From the NCBI GenBank assembly GCA_031253835.1, contig JAIRVP010000010.1, positions 1 to 64,000 of the forward strand: a stretch of 64,000 nt of DNA, in the 5' to 3' direction. Positions 31,692 to 39,783 of the stretch are shown in pieces. Numbering within the stretch: the stretch's first letter is position 1; every line of letters starts with the position of its first letter. Made by a program: the position numbers and the translations under genes. Under the pieces are notes generated by a model, which had not been told where the DNA came from, did no database searches, and worked only from the letters and a program-made list of their open reading frames with translations. Source of the DNA: Burkholderia sp. GTDB taxonomy: Bacteria > Pseudomonadota > Gammaproteobacteria > Burkholderiales > Burkholderiaceae.

Positions 31692-31832
31692 CATGGAGTG
31701 CCAGCGATCGTCGTGCCCGTTGGGTCAGGCGCGCATGGCTTGCCATTGTCGGTACAGGTTGTGGGGCCGTATGGCGGCGATCACTTGACGCTCTCGGCTG
31801 CGTTGGCGCTGGAGCAACTTCTCGGAGGCTGG
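31692..31832 (+). pseudogene. C-terminal remnant of an amidase (GatA-like) gene
   Basis: About 47 codons in one frame encode GVPAIVVPVG, then HGLPLSVQVVGPYGGDHLTL and SAALALEQLLGGW, which is the conserved end of amidase-signature enzymes (GVPAxxxPxGxxxxGLPxGxQxxG ... A...E). No amidase N-terminus, Ser-Ser-Lys triad or start codon is present upstream, and downstream residues do not match the family. It is therefore a decayed fragment, left by a rearrangement at this spot. Confidence 0.75.
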
Positions 31833-31903
31833 CTCAGACCAGCCATCCAGGCGACGAAGTCCCGTTGTCTGCTCCGTTCGTATTCAGGTTACTAGGGCTA
31901 TTC

Positions 31904-33274
31904 ATGAGTCAATCCTTGGCCGCGTCCAGTGTTGCGGCGCCTGCTGCACTCGTCAGCCACGCGCAATCCGCAGTGGGTTCTTCCGCCGAGCATCTGGTAT
32001 TGCAGTTGCTTTATCAACTGATCGTCATCTTGTTGGTCACGCGTGGCGTTGTTTGGTTAAGCAAACGATTTCTCGGACAAACCGCCGTCGCAGGCGAGAT
32101 ATTGGCCGGTTTGGTACTTGGTCCGAGTGTGCTCGGCAAGTTCTTCCCGGGGGTGATGCATGCCGTTTTCGTGCCGGAGACGTCAGCGATCTTTGTCGGC
32201 ATCGCACAGGTCGGACTGATCCTGCTGATGTTCCAGATCGGGATGGAGTTCGATTTCAAGGTGCAGTTGCGGCAGGGGCGGTCGGCCATTGCGGTGATCA
32301 GTATCGTGGGTGTCGCCGTGCCATTCTCGTTGGGTTTTTTCACCGCGCCGTGGCTGTGGGAGACGCTCGCCGAGCCACGCCCCGATCTGCATGCGTTCAG
32401 GTTGTTCTTTGCTACGACGATATCGATCACGGCCATTCCGATTCTCGGCCGGATCTTCATGGAACTTGGTCTGTCGCACACACGGACTGCGGCGCTGACG
32501 ATCGGCTCGGCAGCGATCGACGACATCTTTGGGTGGCTGTTGCTCGGCGCGGTGTCCACGATGGTCATATCGCGTTTCGATCCCGCACGCTTTGCACTCC
32601 ACGCATTGCTGGTGTTTGCTTACGTAGGTGCCGTGCTGTGGGTCGTGCGCCCTGCGATGCGATATTGGCTTTCGCGCGTCCTGGTCGCGGAACAGCGTTT
32701 AAATACGGGGGTGATTGGAGGGATACTGCTGGTGCTGCTCGTTTCGGCGTCGATCACGAGTAACCTGGGTATTTTTGCCATCATCGGTGGTTTCGTGATC
32801 GGCGTTGCACTGCATGACAACCGGCACTTTGTGGCGCAGTGGAACGAGCGGGTGGGCGGATTCGTCCACGTGTTCTTTATCCCCGTGTTCTTCGCTTATA
32901 CGGGACTGCGAACCGACGTCGGGTCCCTGCAGACACTGCATGACTGGGTGGTTTGTGGCTTGGTATGCCTGCTCGCGTTCGTCGCGAAGTTCGGTGGAAC
33001 CTATATCGCCAGCCGAATCATGGGGGAAAGCCGACGGAGCGCCGCGGCCATCGGTGTTTCAATGAATACGCGCGCATTGATGGAGTTGATCGCGTTGAAC
33101 ATTGGCTATGATCTCGGCGTTCTCCCCAGGCAGACCTTCACGATGCTTGTCATCATGGCCATTGCGAGTACCTTTATCGCGACGCCGTTGATACGTCGGC
33201 TGATGCAGGATCAGCGGCTGGCCGTTGACGCTCGATCGTCGACCGCGCCAATGGTGGAAACGATCGCACGTTGA
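31904..33274 (+). CDS. Kef/NapA-type cation:proton antiporter
   Basis: A 456-residue membrane protein of the CPA2 antiporter superfamily with about 12 helices. Conserved blocks: TAVAGEILAGLVLGPSVLG (helix 2), VGLILLMFQIGMEFDF (helix 4), TRTAALTIGSAAIDDIFGWLLL (the ion-binding region with the Asp-Asp pair) and FFIPVFFAYTGLRTDVG. No C-terminal TrkA-N domain, so it is not a full KefB/C. Codon use is less GC-biased than all neighbours (TTGGTTAAGC, TTTGCTTACG), suggesting recent acquisition. It is bracketed by 15-bp direct repeats and preceded by the amidase remnant. The ribosome site is weak. Confidence 0.87.
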   Translation: MSQSLAASSVAAPAALVSHAQSAVGSSAEHLVLQLLYQLIVILLVTRGVVWLSKRFLGQTAVAGEILAGLVLGPSVLGKFFPGVMHAVFVPETSAIFVGIAQVGLILLMFQIGMEFDFKVQLRQGRSAIAVISIVGVAVPFSLGFFTAPWLWETLAEPRPDLHAFRLFFATTISITAIPILGRIFMELGLSHTRTAALTIGSAAIDDIFGWLLLGAVSTMVISRFDPARFALHALLVFAYVGAVLWVVRPAMRYWLSRVLVAEQRLNTGVIGGILLVLLVSASITSNLGIFAIIGGFVIGVALHDNRHFVAQWNERVGGFVHVFFIPVFFAYTGLRTDVGSLQTLHDWVVCGLVCLLAFVAKFGGTYIASRIMGESRRSAAAIGVSMNTRALMELIALNIGYDLGVLPRQTFTMLVIMAIASTFIATPLIRRLMQDQRLAVDARSSTAPMVETIAR

Positions 33275-33282
33275 ATCGGGAA

Positions 33283-33297
33283 TGATGGCTGCGCCGG
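33283..33297. repeat. Right copy of 15-bp direct repeat flanking the antiporter
   Basis: Identical to 31584-31598. Located 9 bp after the antiporter stop codon. Confidence 0.6.
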
Positions 33298-33357
33298 TTC
33301 GCGGTGGATACCTTGATGTCGCTGGACGCTTGATGTCGCCCAGCGCTATCCGCGCAT

Positions 33358-33430
33358 CACCGCACCGTCACCGCACCGTCACCGCACCGTCACCGTCACC
33401 GTCACCGTCACCGCACCGTCACCGCACCGT
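33358..33430. repeat. CACCGCACCGT / CACCGT minisatellite
   Basis: A 73-bp tandem array: three 11-bp units CACCGCACCGT, three 6-bp units CACCGT, then two more 11-bp units. The short unit equals the long one minus five bases, so the array probably changed by slippage. Its right end contains the stop codon of the leftward DUF3579 gene. Confidence 0.9.
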
Positions 33431-33748
33431 TAGTGCAGGCGCGGTCTGAAGCGCGACGGGGAGGTCGTTGTCGGCGGCGAACTGCATCGCGAAGTCGAAT
33501 GCGTCCGCGCAGACGGTGCGCAATTCGTCCGACACGAACAGGCATTTGACGTTGCCGTCGACGACAGGCATCGCGAGCCGCGACAGCGCGCACGGATAGC
33601 CGGGCCGCCGCTCGCCGACGAACAGCGTGATGACGCCCGCGAGGCGTTCGGGCCAGTCGCTCGGGCGGAAGGTCTTCTGCGCGCGCGTGACGCCGCGGAT
33701 CAGGTGGCCGGTGATGCGGCCGTGTTCGGTGACTTCGATGCGATCCAT
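33419..33748 (-). CDS. DUF3579 family protein
   Basis: A 109-residue protein of DUF3579, found mostly in beta-proteobacteria. It starts MDRIEVTEHGRITGHLIRG, contains TFRPSDWPERLAGVI and ALSRLAMPVVDGNVKCLFV, and ends APALTVR. The ATG at 33748 has GAGGA upstream and follows the DctD-like gene by 25 bp on the same strand, so it may be co-transcribed with the two-component system. The function is unknown. The last codons and the stop (33419-33421) are inside the minisatellite, so unit changes there could alter the C-terminus. Confidence 0.8.
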   Translation of the reverse strand: MDRIEVTEHGRITGHLIRGVTRAQKTFRPSDWPERLAGVITLFVGERRPGYPCALSRLAMPVVDGNVKCLFVSDELRTVCADAFDFAMQFAADNDLPVALQTAPALTVR

Positions 33749-33773
33749 GCTGTTCTGCGTATCCTCGTTCGCG

Positions 33774-35135
33774 TCATTCGCCGCCGTCGGCCGCCGCGTC
33801 GCCGCGCGCGGGAATCCGCAGGTTGCGCAGCTTGTGATAGAGCGTTTTCTTCGGCATCCCGAGCGCAACGCTGGCGTCCGCCACGTTGCCGTTGTGACGC
33901 TGCAGCATGTCCTCGATCAGCATCCGTTCGAAATACGCGAGCTGTTCCGCGAGCGTGTCGCCCACGGCCGGCGCGTCGCCGGACGACAGCAGGCTGTCGC
34001 CGGTCAGCCCGAGCACGAAGCGGTCGGCCACGTTCTGCAACTCGCGCACGTTGCCGGGCCATGCATGCGTCATCAGTTCGGACACCTGCGCAGCCGTGAC
34101 GACCGGCGCCGGCTGCCCGAAGCGCCGCGCGGCCGCGAGCACGAAGTGCTCGAACAGCAGCGGCACGTCCTCCCGCCGCTCGCGCAGCGGCGGCAGCTCG
34201 ATCTGGGCGACGTTGAGGCGATACAGGAGGTCCGCGCGAAAGCGCCCGTCGGCCGCGAGTGCGGCGAGATCGGCCTTCGACGCGGCCACCACGCGGCAGT
34301 CGACCGGAATCAGCTCGTTCGCGCCGAGCCGCTCGACCACGCGCTCCTGCAGCACGCGCAGCATCTTGATCTGCAGCGGAACCGGCATCGTCTCGATCTC
34401 GTCGAGGAACAGCGTGCCGCCGTCCGCCCATTCGATCTTGCCGATCCGCTTCTTGATCGCGCCGGTGAACGCGCCGGCTTCATGGCCGAACAGTTCGCTC
34501 TCGAAGATCTGCTCGGGCAGGCCGCCGCAGTTCAGCGCGACGAAATGCGCATCGCGCCGGCCGCCGAAGTCGTGCAGGCTGCGCGCGATCAGTTCCTTGC
34601 CGGTGCCCGTTTCGCCGGTGATCAGCACCGATACCGACGTATCGGCGAGGCGCAGGATCTTCTTGCGCACGTCGGCCATCGCGGGCGACTTGCCGAGCAC
34701 GAACGCCTCGATGCCCTGCCAGTTGTTCAGCGCCGCGCGCAGCCCCTGCACCTCGAGCGTCAGGCGGCGCTTCTCGACCGCGCGCGCGACGCGGCCGGCG
34801 ATCACGTCCGACGAAAACGGCTTCTCGATGAAGTCGTACGCGCCGACCTGCATCGCGCCGACGGCCGTCGAGATGTCTGCGTGGCCGCTAATCAGCACGA
34901 CCGGAATCTGCGCATCGATGGCCATCACGCGGTCGAGCAGCTGCAGCCCGTCGATGCCCGGCATCCGCACGTCCGACACAATCACCACCGGCGCGCCGGG
35001 CGCGACGTGGGTGAGTGCGTCGGCGGCCGACGCGAAGGCGTCGACCGGGAACCCGGCGAGCGCGACGGCCTGCTCGACGCCGATCCGGACGTTTTCGTCG
35101 TCCTCGACGACCAGCACGCGAATCTCATCTTCCAT
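33774..35135 (-). CDS. dctD: Sigma-54-dependent response regulator, DctD-like
   Basis: A 453-residue NtrC-class activator. Domains: receiver (about 5-120) with the phospho-acceptor Asp in VIVSDVRMPGIDG and the conserved Lys in DFIEKPFS; AAA+ domain (about 140-380) with Walker A GETGTGKE, the sigma-54-contacting GAFTGA loop and Walker B GGTLFLDEIE; C-terminal Fis-type helix-turn-helix (NVADASVALGMPKKTLYHKL). It is downstream of and overlaps the dctB-like kinase gene by 11 bp. The adjacent 2-hydroxycarboxylate transporter gene has a consensus sigma-54 promoter, so this is very likely its activator. The DctD name is by architecture; the ligand may not be a C4-dicarboxylate. Confidence 0.92.
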   Translation of the reverse strand: MEDEIRVLVVEDDENVRIGVEQAVALAGFPVDAFASAADALTHVAPGAPVVIVSDVRMPGIDGLQLLDRVMAIDAQIPVVLISGHADISTAVGAMQVGAYDFIEKPFSSDVIAGRVARAVEKRRLTLEVQGLRAALNNWQGIEAFVLGKSPAMADVRKKILRLADTSVSVLITGETGTGKELIARSLHDFGGRRDAHFVALNCGGLPEQIFESELFGHEAGAFTGAIKKRIGKIEWADGGTLFLDEIETMPVPLQIKMLRVLQERVVERLGANELIPVDCRVVAASKADLAALAADGRFRADLLYRLNVAQIELPPLRERREDVPLLFEHFVLAAARRFGQPAPVVTAAQVSELMTHAWPGNVRELQNVADRFVLGLTGDSLLSSGDAPAVGDTLAEQLAYFERMLIEDMLQRHNGNVADASVALGMPKKTLYHKLRNLRIPARGDAAADGGE

Positions 35136-37011
35136 GCTCTATCCTCTGTTGCGGCGTGGCCGCCGCGAATTCGATACTGAACTGTGCGCCGCCTTCGTCG
35201 CGGTTCGTCGCGGCGATCTTCGCGCCGAACGCCTCGACGATGCGCGACGTGATCGCGAGGCCGAGCCCGAGGCCCTGGCCGCGCGGCTTGGTCGTGACGA
35301 ACGGCTCGAACAGGTGCGGCAGCACGTCGGGCGCGATGCCGGCGCCGCTGTCGGCCACCGTCAAGCGCACGTGGCCGGCTTCGTCCGGCCCGCTGGCCTC
35401 GATGACGATGCGGCGCACCGGCGCGTCGTGCACCGCGTCGAGCGCGTTGCCGAGCAGGTTCACGATCACCTGCTGCAACTGGCTCGATTCGGCCGACACC
35501 GTCGTGCCGGGCGCGATGTTCACGTCGAGCCGCACGCCTTCGTCGCGGATCCGCGCGTCGTAGATCAGCCGCGCATGCGCGACGGCCTCGTTCAGCGACA
35601 CCGCGACGCGCTCGACGTCGGGTTTGCGCGCGAACGTCTTCAGCTCGCCGGTGAGCACGGCCATGCTGTCGACCAGCTTGCCGATCCGTTCGAGGTTCGC
35701 GAGCGCCGGCGCCGGCTGGCCGCGCTCGAAGAACGTGCGCGCGTTGTCGCACAGCGTGCGGATCGCGACGAGCGGCTGGTTCAGCTCGTGCGTGAGGCCG
35801 GCGGCCATCTGCCCGAGCACCGCGAGCTTGCCCGCATGCACGACTTCCTGTTGCGACGCGCGCAGCCGCTGCTCGGTGCGCTCGCGTTCGACGATCTCGC
35901 GCTGCATCCGCTCGTTGGTCGCCGTCAGCGCGGCCGTGCGCTGCGCGACGGTCAGCTCGAGCCGGTCGTTCGCGCGGCGCAGCGCGTCCTGCGCGTTCAG
36001 CCGCGCGACGATCGCCCGGCGGCGCTGGATCGCGTAGCCGGCCAGCAGCGCGGCGATCAGGAACGCGCCGGTGACGAATACGAACGCCGTCTGCTGCTGG
36101 CGCCGTGCACCCGCGATGTCGAGCAGCACCATCAGCGAATCGCCGGCCTGCGGCGCGGGGCGCGACATCACGAGATAGCGCGTGGTGCGGCCGGTGCGGC
36201 GCGGATCGGGGAACGTGCCGAACCACGCGGCCGAGCTGCGGTCGCCGATGTGGCGGTACGGCAGCGCGTCGACGGTGCGGCCCGCGTATTGGCGCGACGC
36301 CTGGATGTCGCGCTGTTGCTGTGCGGTGATCGGGCGCAGCGCGGCAAATTTCCAGGCGGGCTCGGTCGAGATCACGACCACGCCGTTGTTGTCGACGACC
36401 ATCGCGGCGACGCCTGGCGTGCGCCACGCCGATTCGAGCGAATCGACGCTGATTTTCACGGCGGCCACGCCGATCGGCACGCCGTCGTCGCGCACCGCGC
36501 TCGCGAAGTAGACGCCCGGCACGCCCGTGTTGGTGCCGATCCCGAAGAAGCGGCCGCTGCCGCGCGCGAGCGCGTCCTTGAAGTACGGCCGGTACGACAC
36601 GTTGGTGCCGACGAAGCTGATCGTCTCGTTCCAGTTGCTGGCGGCGATCACTTCGCCCTGCAGGTCGATCACGTCGACCGCGCCGCTGCCCGCGTCGCGG
36701 TTCACGGCTTCGAGGTAGGTGTTCACCGTGTGCACGAGTGCGGGCGCATCGTGCGGCGCGGCCTTCAGCATCGCGCGCACGCCGTCCTGCCGCGCGACCA
36801 GGCCCGGCAGGATCTCGAAGCGGCCGAGTTCGCTCTTCAGGCTCGACGCATACAGGTCGAGCCGGTGCGCGCCGGTTTCCTCGAGCGCGTCGATCGCGCG
36901 TTCCCACGCAAAATCGACGGCCGCGCCGGCCACGCCGACATACAGCACGGCGGCCGATGCCCAGCCCCACCACGGGATTCCCTTGAAGCCTTTTTGCACG
37001 TTCGCCCTCAT
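35125..37011 (-). CDS. dctB: Sensor histidine kinase, DctB-like
   Basis: A 628-residue membrane kinase. One transmembrane helix at about 14-33, a periplasmic sensor of about 250 residues (NWNETISFVGTNVSYRPYF, GIGTNTGVPGVYFAS) that matches the double-PAS-like fold of DctB/dCache sensors, a second helix at about 300-320, a coiled-coil linker, then HisKA with LGQMAAGLTHELNQPLVAIR (the phospho-His) and HATPase_c with LQQVIVNLLGNALDAV and GAGIAPDVLPHLFEPF. It is first in an operon with the dctD-like and DUF3579 genes. The probable ligand is the organic acid carried by the adjacent transporter. Confidence 0.93.
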   Translation of the reverse strand: MRANVQKGFKGIPWWGWASAAVLYVGVAGAAVDFAWERAIDALEETGAHRLDLYASSLKSELGRFEILPGLVARQDGVRAMLKAAPHDAPALVHTVNTYLEAVNRDAGSGAVDVIDLQGEVIAASNWNETISFVGTNVSYRPYFKDALARGSGRFFGIGTNTGVPGVYFASAVRDDGVPIGVAAVKISVDSLESAWRTPGVAAMVVDNNGVVVISTEPAWKFAALRPITAQQQRDIQASRQYAGRTVDALPYRHIGDRSSAAWFGTFPDPRRTGRTTRYLVMSRPAPQAGDSLMVLLDIAGARRQQQTAFVFVTGAFLIAALLAGYAIQRRRAIVARLNAQDALRRANDRLELTVAQRTAALTATNERMQREIVERERTEQRLRASQQEVVHAGKLAVLGQMAAGLTHELNQPLVAIRTLCDNARTFFERGQPAPALANLERIGKLVDSMAVLTGELKTFARKPDVERVAVSLNEAVAHARLIYDARIRDEGVRLDVNIAPGTTVSAESSQLQQVIVNLLGNALDAVHDAPVRRIVIEASGPDEAGHVRLTVADSGAGIAPDVLPHLFEPFVTTKPRGQGLGLGLAITSRIVEAFGAKIAATNRDEGGAQFSIEFAAATPQQRIEHGR

Positions 37012-37142
37012 TGAAGCCGGCTGCCGGCCGTCCGCAACCTGTCGTCCTCAATCGTCCTGCCGGAACGACGCGCGCCGCGCGCCGGCAAGGCCGGCGGCGG
37101 CGCGTGCGAAGCAGCCTGCGCGACGGTGCGCGCGGCCGCGCA

Positions 37143-38507
37143 TCATCCGAAGTGCGCGACCAGGATCAGCGTCACCGTGACGACGATTGCGCCGCCGATC
37201 CGCGTGGCGATCTGCGCGAACGGCATCAGCTGCATCCGGTTCGCGGCGGTCAGGATCGCGACGTCGCCGGTGCCGCCTTGCCCGCTGTGGCAGGCGTTTA
37301 CGATTGCGGTGTCGATAGGGTACATCTTCAGCAGGCGGCCGACCACGAAACCGGTGCCCATCAGCGTCGCGACGGTCGACACGATCGTGACCACGTTGAC
37401 GATCGTGAAGGCGGCGGTCAGCTTGTCCCACGGCGTCATCGCGACGCCGATCGCGAACAGCAGCGGATAGGTGACGGCGGTCGAGAAGAACTTGTAGACG
37501 ACGAACGCGCCTTCCTGCAGCGGCGGCGACACCGCGCGCGCGAGCTTCACGAGCACCGCGAGGAACAGCATCGCGACCGGCGCGGGCAGGCCGAACAGCT
37601 TGTGCGCCATCAGGCCGACGAGGTACAGCGTGATCGCGGTGATGCCGGCGCCCGCGATGTGCGTGACGTCGACATGGCCGCGGATCTCTTCGTTTTCCGG
37701 CGTCATGTCGCCGCTTTCGCCGACCTGCAGGCGGCCGTTGCCGGTCAGGTGCGGCAGGCGCTTGCCGAGCATGTCGAGCGCGCCCGACAGGATGATCGCG
37801 GTCAGGCTGCCGAGCATCACCGGCGGCAGCACCATCGCGAACATTTCGCCCTGCGGCAGGTGCATCAGTTCCGAATAGCCGATCGACAGCGGAATCGCGC
37901 CTTCGCCGACGCCGCCGGCCATGATCGGCACGACGATGTACAGCAGCGTGTGGCGGGCGCCGAGGCCGAGCGCGGTGCCGACGGCCGTGCCGACGATCGC
38001 CGCGGCGACCGAGCCGGCCGCGAGCGGGATGAAGATCTTCACGAAGCCCTGGATCAGCACGCGGCGATCCATGCTCAGGATGCTGCCGACGATGATCGAC
38101 GCGATGAACAGGTACAGGAAGTTGGTCGATTTCGTGAATTCGACCGTCAGGTTCAGCACCGGCTTCGGCAGCACGTGGTAGTACGTGAGCGCCGACGGCA
38201 CGAAGGTCGCGAAGATCGCGGCCGCGCCGATGTTGCGCAGGAGCGGCAGGCGCTTGCCGAGTTCGGCGCAGGTGAAGCCGAAGAACGCGAGCACGGCGAT
38301 CGCCATCGAAATCTCGCCGGGCACCTTGCCCGTCACCGAGAAGCCGACGATCAGCGCGAACAGGATCACGTAGACCGGCAGCGGAATGATGCCGATGCGG
38401 ATTTCCATCAGCTTCCACCAGCCTTCCGGCCAGAAGCGTTCGCGCGTGGCGGGGCCGGCTTCGGCAATCGGCTCGGGATGGGACGGGGTATGGATAGAGG
38501 TCTGCAA
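37143..38507 (-). CDS. 2-hydroxycarboxylate transporter (CitS/MaeN family)
   Basis: A 454-residue secondary transporter of the 2HCT family, which moves citrate, malate, lactate or related acids with Na+ or H+. Both re-entrant-loop motifs are present: GGVGEGAIPLS in the first half and HSGQGGTGDVAIL in the second, with 11-12 hydrophobic helices. Translation starts at a TTG (38507) with AGGAGA 9 bases ahead; the next in-frame ATG would remove the family's N-terminus. A consensus sigma-54 promoter lies 62-76 bp upstream. Induction by the adjacent two-component system is the simple reading. Substrate preference among citrate/malate cannot be fixed. Confidence 0.93.
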   Translation of the reverse strand: MQTSIHTPSHPEPIAEAGPATRERFWPEGWWKLMEIRIGIIPLPVYVILFALIVGFSVTGKVPGEISMAIAVLAFFGFTCAELGKRLPLLRNIGAAAIFATFVPSALTYYHVLPKPVLNLTVEFTKSTNFLYLFIASIIVGSILSMDRRVLIQGFVKIFIPLAAGSVAAAIVGTAVGTALGLGARHTLLYIVVPIMAGGVGEGAIPLSIGYSELMHLPQGEMFAMVLPPVMLGSLTAIILSGALDMLGKRLPHLTGNGRLQVGESGDMTPENEEIRGHVDVTHIAGAGITAITLYLVGLMAHKLFGLPAPVAMLFLAVLVKLARAVSPPLQEGAFVVYKFFSTAVTYPLLFAIGVAMTPWDKLTAAFTIVNVVTIVSTVATLMGTGFVVGRLLKMYPIDTAIVNACHSGQGGTGDVAILTAANRMQLMPFAQIATRIGGAIVVTVTLILVAHFG

Positions 38508-38568
38508 GACGTGTCTCCTGATGTTGGAATGCCTGCATCGCTTCGCGGCATCGTGTGCCGTCTATTAC

Positions 38569-38583
38569 GCAACCCCCGTGCCA
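38569..38583 (-). promoter_or_regulatory. Sigma-54 promoter for the 2-hydroxycarboxylate transporter
   Basis: On the minus strand the bases read TGGCACG-GGGG-TTGC, a full match to the -24/-12 consensus TGGCACG-N4-TTGC with correct spacing. Transcription would start about 50 bp upstream of the TTG start codon of the transporter. Confidence 0.88.
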
Positions 38584-38666
38584 GAAATCCGGCCTGCCTG
38601 AATATTCTCAATGCATTGATTTATAAGGGATTTGTTTCGTCTGCGGAAAGGGTTGGCCGCCAGGCT

Positions 38667-38713
38667 GGCCGAGATTTCGGAATTCGCCCGGCGCCCAGGC
38701 CGAGATTTCGGCC
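38667..38713. promoter_or_regulatory. Two phased dyads, probable upstream activator sites
   Basis: GGCCGAGATTTCGGCC (38698-38713) has 6-bp perfect arms, and GGCCGAGATTTCGG (38667-38680) repeats its first 14 bases. The copies start 31 bp apart, three helical turns, so both face the same side of the DNA. They lie about 85-130 bp upstream of the -24 element, the normal place for NtrC-class activator binding. Confidence 0.65.
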
Positions 38714-38941
38714 GGATGGCCGGCCAGACGTCCGGTTTGTCGCGCGGTCAGGCCTCGGGCCGCCCGCCATATCGCCGCGCGCGATTTTCTTCGCACAATC
38801 GCTTCGTAGACCGCCCCTGCGCCGCTCTCTATCATCGACTGATCCTTTTCCGATGCGACGACGACTGTCCGGAGAACGCCCGCGCGTTCGCCGCGGCGTC
38901 GCTCATCCGTCGATACCGTCCTTGGACAGGAGAGTGGTTTC

Positions 38942-39772
38942 ATGCTGCATCCCGTTTTTTCCGCCCGCTTTACCGCCGGCCGTGCCGCCCGCGTGCTGAT
39001 CGCCGCGCTGCTCGGCGTCGTGCTGCTGAACGGCGCGCGCGCCGACACCGCGCCGCTGAAGGTCGGCATCTCGACCAGCCCGCAGATCGAAGCACTGAAG
39101 ATCGCCGCGAAGGAGGCGAAGGAGCAGGGGCTCGACGTGAAGATCGTCGAGTTCACCGACTGGAATACGCCGAACGCCGCGCTCGCGAACAAGGACATCG
39201 ACGTCAACTACTTCCAGCACATCCCGTTTCTCGAGAACGCGAAGAAGCAGGGCGGCTACAACTTCATCTCGATCGCGCCCGGCACGATCATGAAGATCGG
39301 CCTCTATTCGAAGAAGGTGAAGACCTTCGCCGAGCTGAAGGACGGCGCGCGCGTCGCGATCGCGAACGATCCGGTGAACGGCGGGCGCGGGCTGTTGCTG
39401 CTGCAGCGCGCGGGGCTCATCACGCTGAAGCCCGGTACCGACTATCGTGCGACCACGCACGACATCGTCGCCAACCCGAAGCACCTGAAGATCATCCCGC
39501 TCGAAGCGTCGCAGCTCGCGCGTTCGCTCGACGACGTCGATCTCGCGCAGGGCTACCCGAGCTTCATCAAGCTCGCCGGCACGACCGACCCGAACAGCGC
39601 GCTGCTGTTCGACGGCACCGAGAACAAGAACTTCGCGATCCAGTGGGTCGTGCGCCCCGAAAGCGCGAACGATCCGCGCATCCGCAAGTTCATCGCGATC
39701 TACCAGCACTCGCCGGCCGTGCGCCGTGCGCTCGACAACGCGTTCGGCTCGCTGTACGCGATCGCGTGGTGA
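38942..39772 (+). CDS. NlpA/MetQ-family substrate-binding protein
   Basis: A 276-residue periplasmic binding protein of the MetQ family. A signal peptide (hydrophobic region about 16-32, cleavage near ARA) is followed by LKVGISTSPQIEALKIAA, DWNTPNAALANKDIDVNYFQH, and VAIANDPVNGGRGLLLLQ, all typical MetQ blocks; no lipobox Cys, so it is likely soluble. MetQ proteins bind methionine or related amino acids. The gene starts a tight operon with a flavin monooxygenase, metN, metI, an unknown ferritin-like protein and a DszC-like enzyme, which implies a methionine-like or alkylated sulfur compound rather than methionine itself. Confidence 0.88.
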   Translation: MLHPVFSARFTAGRAARVLIAALLGVVLLNGARADTAPLKVGISTSPQIEALKIAAKEAKEQGLDVKIVEFTDWNTPNAALANKDIDVNYFQHIPFLENAKKQGGYNFISIAPGTIMKIGLYSKKVKTFAELKDGARVAIANDPVNGGRGLLLLQRAGLITLKPGTDYRATTHDIVANPKHLKIIPLEASQLARSLDDVDLAQGYPSFIKLAGTTDPNSALLFDGTENKNFAIQWVVRPESANDPRIRKFIAIYQHSPAVRRALDNAFGSLYAIAW

Positions 39773-39783
39773 CGGAGGCACGC

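Noticed and set aside
33358..33430. Possible CRISPR array
   Set aside because: Units of 11 and 6 bp are contiguous with no spacers, and there are no cas genes; it is a minisatellite.
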